This document shows, piece by piece, positions 48,201-60,200 of a stretch of DNA of 64,000 bases. Within the stretch, counting starts at the first letter, position 1. Each line of letters opens with the position of its first letter. Origin of the DNA: Azorinus chamasolen (taxonomy: Eukaryota > Mollusca > Bivalvia > Cardiida > Solecurtidae); NCBI GenBank assembly GCA_963576725.1, contig OY755241.1, positions 79,760,153 through 79,824,152 on the forward strand, in the 5' to 3' direction. The position numbers and the translations under genes are program-made. The notes under the pieces are model-generated. The model was not told the origin of the DNA. It made no database searches and was given only the letters and a program-made list of their open reading frames with translations.

Positions 48201-51200
48201 CCTGCCAATGGCAGAGGGATACTGTTTTTGGGTTCTTCCATCTGTCCTTCCGTCCATCTTTCCATCCGGCTGTCTTTCCATCCTTCTGTCCGGTTTCTGT
48301 CCAATGCCATATCTTTGTAACAGACAGACAGAATTCAATGAAACTTAACATGAATATTTGTTATCACAGGGGCATTATTCCCATACAATACTTTACCAAA
48401 TCGCTTGCAGCACTTATGTCACCCTTTTATACGCAAATATCACATTTTATACCCCCACAAACGAAGTTTTTTGGGGGTATACTGGAGTCACCATGTCCGT
48501 CCGGTTGTCCGTCCGTCCGTCTGGCTTGTCCGCATCATAACTTCCAAAGTATAAAAGCTATTGACTTCAAACTTCATATATAGATGTATCACATTGACCG
48601 CAAGTGTAGTGCACAAGGTTTGTAACTCTGTCTTCAGTATTTTTGGAGTAATTGCCCTTTGTTATTTTTTCAGTTTTCCGGAGTTTTTTCTAAACCTTTA
48701 CAGATATTGAAGTGATATTTGGTATGTGGCTTTATTATAATGAGTTACAGATCAAGTTTTAATTCCGTTACGCTTCATTGATATTTCACGGAAATACAGT
48801 GATTTTAATTAGATATTTTCCGGAATTTCAGATTTTCCGGATCTTTTTTCTAAACCTTTACAGATATTCTTGAAAAAAGTGATATTTGGCATGTGGCTTT
48901 ATTATAATGAGTTACAGATCAAGTTTTAATTTTGTTACGTTTCATTGATTTTTCACGGAAATACAGTGATTTTACTTAGACATTTTCCGGAAATACAGGT
49001 TTTCCGGAGTTTTTTTCTGAACTTTTACAGATATTGAAGTGATATTTTGTATGTGGCTTTATTATAATGAGTTATAGATCAAGTATTAATTTCGTTACGC
49101 TTCATTGATTTACATGGAAATACAGTGATTTTACTTAGGAAATTCAAGTTTTCAGTTGTTTTTTACTAAACCTTAATTTACAGATATTGAATGATATTTG
49201 GTATGTGGCTTTATTATAATGAGTTACAGATCAATTTTGTTACACTACATTGATTTTTAACGGAAATACAGCATTTTGACTTAGAAATTTTTAGGAAATT
49301 TCAGATTTTCCTGAGTTTTTTCTAAACTGTAGCAGATATTGTAGTGATTTATTTCTATAACCCCCATCTCTCTGTCAAATGTGCCAGTGGGGGTATTCAT
49401 CACCTTTAGTGGTAGTTCTAGTTTCCATCCGATGCCATATCTCTGTAATGGATAGACAGAATTCAATGAATCTCGACATTATTAGTTATACAGTTCTTTC
49501 CCAGGGTACTTGACGATATATTCCCGGCTTAGGAAAATCATGTTGCCCGAGTTGTTAGGCGAGGGTTACATGGTTTTACCAGCCGGGAATAAATCGTCAT
49601 GTATTCTGAGAAAGAACTGTATAACGAATTTATTATACTGCAACGTTTTACGGTTTTGATAATTTATATAAATCTATTTTGGCGTATTGAATCACTAAAC
49701 ATTCCCCTAAAAGCGCTGCAATGCATTATTTCTACCTGAAGGTAGTCAGAGTGGTGTGGATTGTATGTCATCGGCATTGGTGTTAAAATAGATGGCTGAA
49801 TGATATAATAACTCATCTAAAAAACTGTTTTATTGATCATTTCAAACAAAAGTGTTTTTTAATTCATTTCTGCATTTTTAGCTCACCAGAGTACAAAGTG
49901 CTCAAGGTGAGCTTTTGTGATCGCCTGATGACCGTCATCTGTCGACGTACGTTGTCCGCCGCCGTCTTTGGCATCAACAATTTCAACCTTTAAAAATCTT
50001 CTCTGAATTTGCAGGGTTCTCAGCTTACATAACATTATGTTCAGGTCCTTTACAAAGGTTATATAAATTATGCCCCTGGGTTCAAAATTGGCCCCGCTTC
50101 TGGGGTGCCTCGTTTTCTATAGAAACATATAGTAAAACTTTGAAAATCTTCTCCTGAAACTGGAAGGTTCTCAGCTTTCATATTTAGCACATAGCATCAT
50201 GTTCAGGTCCTCTACAAAAGTTATATAAATTATGCCACAGGGGTGGTCAGTTTTCAATAGATACATACAATGTATAGTGAAAACTTTGAAAATCTTCTCT
50301 CCTGAAACTGAAAGGCTCTCAGCTTTCATATTTGGCGCATAGCATCATCTTCAGGTCCTCGTTCCCATGTATTACTTTTCCCGATCACTTACGACATTTA
50401 GGATATTGTCGTTTGATAGGCAAAATCACATTGTGTTTCCGTCCAATGCAATATCTCTGTAACGGATTGACAGAATTTAATGAAACTCAACATAAATATT
50501 TGTTATTGCCAAGCTCATTCTGTATCAAAACATGTACACTATTATTAAAGATTGTCGTAGAAAGCAATAATTTGGCCCAAAGTTTTGGTATGCATCAACA
50601 GCGAGTAAAACTTGGTTGAGTGATCCAGTGTCATTATAGCTATCTTGTTTTGAATTGATTATCTAAAGATTCCCTCCCTGCATGTAACCCTCAACAATAT
50701 GAATTTTTAAAAATCTTATCTGAATCAACAAGGTTCTCAGCTTTCATCTTTGGTACAAATCATCATCTGTAGGACCTACAAAAGGTATATAAATTATGCC
50801 CCTGGGTTCAAAATTGGCCCGCCCCAGGGGGTGCCTTGTTAGTCCCCCACCGGTTACCGGTTGGGGGACTATAGGTTTGCTCGATTCCGTCTGTCCGTCT
50901 GTCCGTCCGTCCGTCCGTCTGTCCGTCCGTCTGTCCGTCCGTCTGTCACGCTTCTTGTCCGGGCCATATCTCCTACAAAGTTAAGCCAAATTAATTATAA
51001 CTTCACACATTGAAGAAGCATGATGAGGGCTAGTGTCATGCACAAGGGTCATAACTCTAGCATCAATATTTTTGGAGTTATTCCCCTTTTACATATTTTT
51101 TTGTCCGGACAATAACTCTTTATCTATTGGTTCAATTGATTTGAAACTTCACATATGGAACAATCATGATGAGGGGTAGTGTCATACACAAGGGCCATAA

Positions 51201-54200
51201 CTCTAGCATCAATATTTTTGGAGTTATTCCCCTTTTTCATATTTTCTTGTCAGTCCGTCTGTCACACTTCGTGTCCGGGCAATATCTCCTACAAAGTTAG
51301 GCCAAATTCATTATAACTTCACACATTGAAGAAGCATGATCAGGAGTAGTGTCATGCACAAGGGCCATAATTATAGCATCAATATTTTTGGAGTTATTCC
51401 CCTTTTTCATATTTTTTTGTCCGGACAATAACTCTTTCTCTACTGGTTCAATTGATTTGAAACTTCACATATGGAACACGCATGATGAGGGATAGTGTCA
51501 TGCACAAGGGCCATAACTCTAGCATCTATATTGTTGGAGTTATTCCCCTTTTCATATTTTCTTGTCCAGTTAGTAACTCTTTATGTACTGGTTCAATTGA
51601 TTTGAAACTTCTCATATGGAACAAGCGTGATGAGATGTAGTGTCATGCACAAGGGCAATAACTCTAGCATCAATATTTTTGGAGTTACTCCCCTTTTTCA
51701 TATTTTCTTGTCGGGACAATAACTTTTTATTTACTGATTCAATGTATGAAAGTAGGTACTAATACCATTCAGATGGTCATGTATATATACCATGGTCAAC
51801 CACACCATGGGTGGGTGGGGTGGGGAGAGTGGAGGTTTTTTTCAGTCCGGTGGGGGACTCATGTCTTGCATAGCAATACAACATGCCCTTGTTTTCTATA
51901 GAAACATATAGTAAAACTTTGAAAATCTCCTGAAACTGGAAGGTTCTCTGCTTTCATGCTTGGCACATAGCATCATGTTCATGTCCTCTACAAGAGTTAT
52001 ATGAATTATGCCCCTGGGGTCAAAATTTGGTCCGCCCGGGGGTGCCTTGTTTTCTATAAAAACATATTTCATTTATAGTAAAACTTTGAAAATCTTCTCC
52101 TCCTGAAACTGGACAGTTCTCAGCTTTCATATTTGGCACATAGGATCATGTTCAGGTCCTCTACAAAAGTAATACAAGTTACTGGGGTCAAAATTGGCCC
52201 GGTCCAATTGGTAGCCAGTTTTCTATAGAAACATAATTATAGTGAAAACTTTGAAAATCTTATCATGATTGTCTGGTGAGCGATATCAGAGCCAATCTGG
52301 CCCTCTTGTTTCTTAAAATGACATCTCCTAAACTACTGGCTGGATTTTTACCAAACTTGGCAGGAATGTTTCTTGAGGGTCAATCTCTTCCAAAGTTGTT
52401 CAAAGGTTCTGATTCCATGGAGAACTCTGGTTGCCATGGCAACCAATGTCCCGAAAAGAAATAAAACTTTAAAAATCTTCATGTCAAAAACTGTAAGGCC
52501 TAGGTGTACCAAATTAGATTTGTAGAATAATCTTGGGGACCTCTACTTAGATTGTTCAAATTTTTTACCTGCGAACAAATTGGCCGAACCCCGAGGGTCA
52601 CAAGTTTTACATTGGATTATATAGTGAAAACTTTAAAAATCTTCTCGTCTGAAACCAAAAAGCTTAAGAGCTGTGATATTTAGTATGTAGCATCATCTGG
52701 TGAACCTTTACTTAGATTGTTCAAATTATGCCCCTTGGGTCAAATACGGCCGCACCCTGGGGGTCGCATGTTTTATATAGGAATATATATAGTAAAAAGT
52801 TTAAAAATCCTTTATCTCAAACCGAAAGGCCTAGAGCTGTAATATTTGGTATGAAACTGTCAGAAACATTATCTGGTTGACCTTTACCAAGATTGTTAAA
52901 ATTTTGTCCCTGGGGTCAAAGTTGTCCCCACTCTTGGGCTCTTAAATTTTTAGCTCACCTGAGCCGAAGGCTCAGGATGAGCTATTGTGACCACGATCAG
53001 TCTGGCATCCGGCGTCTGAGGCATCCATCCACATTTTCAAACGACATGTCCTCTGAAACTGCTAGCCCGATTTTAACCAAATTTTGTCAGAAACATCAGT
53101 GGCTAGGGGGAACAAATTATTGTTCACATTATGACCGCCTGGAAACAAAAATAGCACCCAAGGGCTTATCAGTTTTTCATAGGAAAATCTTTAAAAATCT
53201 TCTTCTCTGAAATTGTAAGGCCTAGATCTTTGTTATTTGGTATGTTACATGATCTAATGGTCCTCTACAAAGATTGTTCAAATTATGACCCAGGACCAAA
53301 AATGGCAAGAAGAGTTGTTTTTCATAAGAAAATCTTTAAAAATCTTCTTCTCTGAAACTGTAATGCCTAGACCTTTGATATTTGGTATGTTACATGATCT
53401 AATGGTCCACTACAAATTTTGTTCAAATTACGACCACAGGGCTTATCAGTTTTTCATAGAAAAATCTTTAGAAATCTTCTCTGAAACTGTGTTACTAAGC
53501 ATGATTTGATGGACCTGTACTAAGATTGCTTGAAATTTGCCCCTGGGGTCAAACTGGTTCTGCCCGGGGGTCAAAAGTTTCACATAGTAAAAACTTAAAA
53601 AGCCTCTTGTCTGAGACCCATAGGCTTAGATATATGTTTTGTAGCATTATCTAGTAGACCTCTTCAAAGATTATTCAAATTTCGCTCCAGGGTAAAAGTG
53701 ACCTTGCCCTTTGGGTTTCAGTTTACATAGAGTTATGTAGTGAAATCTTCAAACATCTTCTCTGAAATTAATATGGTCAGAGCTTTGATATAGAAAACAA
53801 AGCAAACAAGGTGAGCAATACAGGGCCATCATGGTCCTCTTGTTGAAAGTTGTTAATATATAACAATAACTCTAAAATAGGAGCGATGTAGTTGGTCAAC
53901 AGCCCTCGTTTTCATAGGAAAATGTTTAAAACTCTTCTGAAACTGTAAGGCCTACTAGACCTTTGATATTTGGAATGTAGCATTCTTTATGGGTATTTTC
54001 CAAGATTGTTCAAATCATGACACTTTGGGGAAAAAAATGGCCCCACCCCAAACTACATGAATTCATTGTAATCATAAATCTGTTATAACCAGGTGAACGA
54101 TTAAGGGTCATCATGGCCCTCTTGTCATTAAGTTAATCGTCATAATATGATTTTTTTAAGAAAATGGTCTGCTTTGAAAAAAGTTTTAGGATCTAACCTA

Positions 54201-57200
54201 TATAATTTCATAAGCAAACGGAGCAGACCTTAACCCTTCCCTTGCTATTCACGTCAATATACCTACCTGTAAATAGTAAAGACCAAGATGAGAAGCTCCT
54301 GCAGGAGCTGTCTCATCAGGGTCTGCGTTATTTACAAGTTGATTGTGCAACCAGTGCACTCCACAGCAGTGATTGCACAGCGAAATACTTGTACACAGTG
54401 AAGATAATATGTAATTATACAACAGGACATGGGTAAAGGAGAAATGTATTTTAAAATTCAGCAAGAGAAGGGTTAATCAGACAGTTCCTACAGGAGCCAT
54501 CTCATCTGGGTCTACACTGTTTGCAAAGACATGAATAAGCAGTTATATATATGAGGGAATTGGAACTGAATTTTTATAATGGCTGAATGACAAAGGAGTT
54601 TTAACCATGGCAGATACTGTAGAATTAGATCTACATGTATATAATTATTTCATACACAAACAGAGCAGACCCTGATCAGACGGCTTCAACTGTAACCATC
54701 TGATCTCAGTCTACTCTGTTTTCAATTGTGTCTGTGTGAGGTATAGTGCTATCCCTTTACTCCATGGCAATATTCATGTAGAAACAATGTCATCATTAGA
54801 AGATCTGTTATAATAGCACATGGACACATGACATTTTGGCCATGCAGAAATTGTAGAATCATATCTCATCAGGAGCCAAGCTGTTTGACACTCAATAGTT
54901 TCTCAAAATTTCAGCCAATTGGATAACAAAATTTTAACTCTTTCCCTTTTGAGTATTCATGTAAGAAATAATAATGATAATAATAACAATAATATTTATT
55001 AGCTGATTTTTTATACGCCCGTTTGAAAAAAGGGAAGTCTGTATGTCCGTCTGTTCGTCTGTAATATCTCTAACTCAAGTTCCGCTTGGTGGATCCTTCC
55101 CAAATTTAACCACAATGTTTATCTAGACATGCTACAGTAGGCTACCAAGTCCTGGTTCGTATACCCAAGGTCAAGGTCACACAATTGGACTTAGAATTTG
55201 CGTTTAGCAAAAATGTTAACCTGCCTGTCCGTCTTAAACATCTCTAACTCAAGTTCCGCTTGGTGGATCCTTCCCATATTTAACCACAATGTTTATCTAG
55301 ACATGCTACAGTAGCCTGCCAAGTCCCGGTTCGTATATCCAAGACTTAGAATTTGTGTTTAGCAAGAATATTAACCTGTCTGTCCGTCTGTAATATCTCT
55401 AACTCAAGTTCCGCTTGGTGGATCCTTCCCAAATTTAACCACAATGTTTATCTAGACATGCTACAGTAGCCTGCCAAGTTTGAAAGCATACAGCTAGTTC
55501 CTTGTCTTTGCAAAATTTTCAGACTTTCCCAGTCAATAATTCCTCCACTTTTAGTACATGTACATTGTATATAGTGTGATCTGGGTCCATGCTTATAAAG
55601 CTTTTAGTTGAGTCTGAGTTCATTCTCAAGTTTTTGATTGGTCAGATTTGAGCCTTTTTGGTCAGATTTGAGCCTTTTTGAGAAATTTTGCCCCAGGGTA
55701 AAAGTGCCCCTGCCCTTTGTGCTCTGTTGAAACCTACAATCCTAACCTAGTACCTGGTAGAAATGGATTTCACATATTTGCAAATAACAGTAGACCCAGT
55801 TCAGGGTCCATGCTTATAAAGCTTTTTAGTTGAGTCTGAGTTTGTTCTCAAGCTTTTGATTGATCAGATTTGAGTTCTCAAGCTTTTGATTGGTCAGATT
55901 TGAGCCAGAGGCTCAAATCTGACCAATCAAAAACTTGAGAACGAACTCAGACTCAACTAAAAGTTTTATAAGCATGGACCCAGATTGTTTATGTAGAGGA
56001 GCCTTCAGGTCAGGGTCTTCTGTTGCAAATTTCAATACCTACTGAATATTCATGAACAAAATAGTTGTAATGAAATATGGAAGGTGGAACATTGTAGCCA
56101 TTTTAGAAACTAAATAAACATCTATCAAATTTCATTAGCAAACAGAGCAAACTCTGATCAGATGGCTTCTATAGGAGCCGTCTTATCTGGGTCTACTCTG
56201 TTTGCAAATGCGTGAAAATGCGTTTATATAAGGGGAAGGGTTAAGTAGTAGCCATCAGGTCAGGGTCTTCTCTGTTTGATCACGATATAGTATTGATCTG
56301 ATTCTACATTTAAATGAATATTAATGAAGTGATCAATTCATGCTTAATTGTCACTTGAGATATGGTAGTAAAGGAAAATCATTTACACATGACATATCTA
56401 ATGGTTTAGTTTGACAAAATACAGCTAGTTCCTTGTCTTTGAAAATTTTCCAGACTTTCCCAGTCAATAATTCCTCCAGTTTTAGTACATGTACATTGTA
56501 TATAGTGTGATCTGGGTCCATGCTTATAAAGCTTTTAGTTGAGTCTGAGTTCGTTCTCAAGTTTTTGATTGGTCAGATTTTAGCCTTTTTGAGAACTCAA
56601 ATCTGACCAATCAAAAGCTTGAGAACGAACTCAAAATTTTGAGATCTTAGAAACTTGAATAGATCCGCGGCTTCCTGTAGGAGATCCAAATGTGACTTAT
56701 AACGTAAATCGAGGGCTTGGTGCAAAACTATTCTAACTCCTTCACTTTGTGAAGGAGTTAGAATAGTTTTGCACCAAGCCCTCGAAATGGTTTCATCAGG
56801 ATTTAATCCTTGTAACCTGATGAATATCCTGTTAGAAATAATGACATCATGATTATATATAAGCAGAATGTTTATGAAGGCACATGACCACATACTGTTT
56901 ATAATGACATCATGATTATATATAAGCAGAATGTTTATGAAGGCACATGACCACATACTGTTTATAATGACATCATGATTATATATAAGCAGAATGTTTA
57001 TGAAGGCACATGACCACATACTGTTTATAATGACATCATGACTATATATAAGCAGAATGTTTATGAAGGCACATGACCACATACTGTTTATAATGACATC
57101 ATGATTATATATAAGCAGAATGTTTATGAAGGCACATGACCACATACTGTTTTGGCCATGGCGGAAACTCAATTCCATAAACAAATTAATGTAGCATACC

Positions 57201-60200
57201 CTGACTTTTGTCTAGTTTGTTTGCAAGGTGTAAAAAAGCAAGGATGTGTTTTAAAAAAAAGCAAGCAAACAAGCAATTGACAAGTTTTGTGGGCAAAAGT
57301 TATGGATTAACTCTACCTGATAAAGGCAACTTTAAACCATTACCTCATAGGCTATTTTTAGACCCATCCTCTTTGAATAAATCTTCTGAAAAGGAGCATT
57401 TACTAGAAAAAAAGGATAATTTTAGAATTGTGTAGTTTTGAAACCATTGTGATAAATAGAGCATTTGCTCCTATGAAGCAAATGCTGTATTTACCTCAAC
57501 AATTTCAAAATGTGACATTTACAGAAGCGTCAAAAGGTGCCAATATGAGTTATGATTTAGTTATAATTCCGAAGAAGATCAGCATAGAACTGATTGCACA
57601 GTTTCTGTCATTGTTAATATCCCATTATAAAATTTCAGGTAATAAACTTTCATGATGTCATCATTTCTTACACAAATCAAGAGCTTGGTGCAAAACTATT
57701 CTAACTCCTTCACTAAAGTGAAGGAGTTAGAATAGTTTTCCACCAAGCCCTCAAAATGTTCATCAGCTAAAGATTAAGAATGACAGACTTTAATGAAGTT
57801 TGCAGATCGCACACAATATAAACTAAGATATTTTATCTTGTCTATTTTTAGGTACCGTCCTCAGACCTGGCACCCAAACTTTAGACCTGACCCTTCTCTT
57901 TTTGATTTTGAAAGGTCGCATTTGGCAAGGCGACCGCTTCATACAGTAAATGAAGCTGGAGGAATTGGTCAAATCCTCCATCATAATGTCCCCGTTATAA
58001 ATCACAATCAGCCCGATGCACCTGAACCAGCAGAGAGGGAAAATTCCCCACTCATCATACTCATTCCCCCTCACCCTCAGGGACATGGTCAAAATAGTCC
58101 TGACGGCTCACCTCAACCTTCAGATGGAGAGATGGTTGGAGAGGCAGCTGCACCTCCTCCATTGACACCTCCTGTCAGAGCTCTCTTTGGGAGTCCGGAT
58201 TCAGTTCTTGTTAATCAAGTACTGGAGAGGATGGACTCCGAAAGAGAGGAGGTGTCATTGGAAGAGTCTGTGGCTGTTTTGCCAAAGAAGACAGAGGAGG
58301 TGCATGTGGAACCGATGGAGGCTGAGGAGACAGAATGTTTACATTTTTCCTCCTCAACTCCATCTTCCCATGCGGTACCCCCTCCTCGTCCTTTTTTGGC
58401 AGGTTCTCCAATCGTCGCTCCACCTCGGCGGAAGAGAAGCCACTCACCTGCACCTTCCACTTCTCAAGAGCCCCCTAGGAAACGCCGGTGTGTGGACAAC
58501 TAGCAGCCTCAGCCAGCTGAGCCGGATGGCAGAAATGATGGTGACCCCCCAGTTCAGCGGGTTCCAGGATATTCTAAGTATAGGAGGAAATACAAACCTG
58601 TGAACCCGCTGAACTATGAAGTTTTGGGTTAGTATTAGTCTTACCTTCTTATAGTGTTTTTTCGTACAGACCTGCAGAGAAGAAGCATACAGTTGGTCCA
58701 AACAAATACTCTCGCATAGTTTATTCCAGTAAGTCCCTAAAATGTGATATTTGGCTCAGAAATATGGAAAATGTTTGTTATGGATTATTATTTATATTTA
58801 TACTTCTGTCTTATTAGTTCCAAGGTTTTAAGAAAATATTGACATAGTTCAAACAGCTTAGAAGCTGATGAGATGCCAAGACCTGAGTCCATGCTTATAA
58901 AGCTTTTAGTTGAGTCTGAGTTTCGTTCTCAAGTTTTTGATTGGTCAGATTTGAGCCTCTGGCTCAAATCTGACCAATCAAAAGCTTGAGAATTCAAATC
59001 TGACCAATCGAAAGCTTGAGAACGAAACACAGTTTGCAAATGCCAGTCACGTCGTGCTTAGAAATTGAAGGGTTTAAATAATTTTATGCTTCTTATCTAT
59101 GGCTCAACTCATGTATCCATTGTCTTTTGCAAACAGTGTAAACCTCTGATCATGGTCTGCACGGTTTCATTCGAAACTATCTAGCAAGTTTAAGCCTTTC
59201 CCCCATAGACTATTTTTAGACACAAGTTTTTAGTTACCTCTTTGAACCAATCTACCATAAAGGAGCATTTACTAGAGAAAAGAAAATGTTTAGAATTGTG
59301 TAGTTTTGAAATCATTGTGATAAATAGAGCATTTGCTCCCATAGGTGCAATTGCTCTATTATCACAATGGTTTCATAAAGTGACTTTTACAGAGGCGTAG
59401 AAAGGCGTATTTATGGAGGAAACGGTTAAGTCTTTCATTCTTGTGAACTCTGTTAAACAGTCAGATGGTCAACTCCACTCTGATTATTCATGATTGAAAG
59501 GGTTAACCCTTTCCCTATTCTATATTTATTCAAAAGTTCAATACCTACTGAATATTCAGACGAAAAATGGCTATAATGAATACGGAAGGTGGAACATTGT
59601 AGCCATGTTAGAAACTGAAACAGATCTATCAGATTACATTAGCAAACAGCAGACCCTGATGAGACGGCACCTATAGGAGCTGTCTGTATAGAAGCTGTCT
59701 GTATAGGAGCTGTCTGTATAGGAGCTGTCTGTATAGGAGCTGGAGCTGTCTGTATAGGAGCTGTCTGATAGACCCTGATGAGATGGCACCTATAGGAGCT
59801 GTCTGTATATGAGCTGTCTGTATAGGAGCTGTCTGTATAGGAGCTGGAGCTGTCTGTATAGGAGCTGTCTGATAGACCCTGATGAGATGGCACCTTTAGG
59901 AGCTGTCTGTATAGGAGCTGTCTGATAGACCCTGATGAGATGGCACCTATAGGAGCTGTCTGTATAGGAGCTGTCTATATAGGAGCTGTCTGTATAGGAG
60001 CTGTCTGATAGACCCTGATGAGATGGCACCTATAGGAGCTGTCTGTATAGGAGCCGTCTGTATAGGAGCTGTCTGTATAGGAGCTGTCTGATAGACCCTG
60101 ATGAGATGGCACCTATAGGAGCTGTCTGTGTAGGAGCTGTCTGATAGACCCTGATGAGATGGCACCTATAGGAGCTGTCTGTATAGGAGCTGTCTGATAG

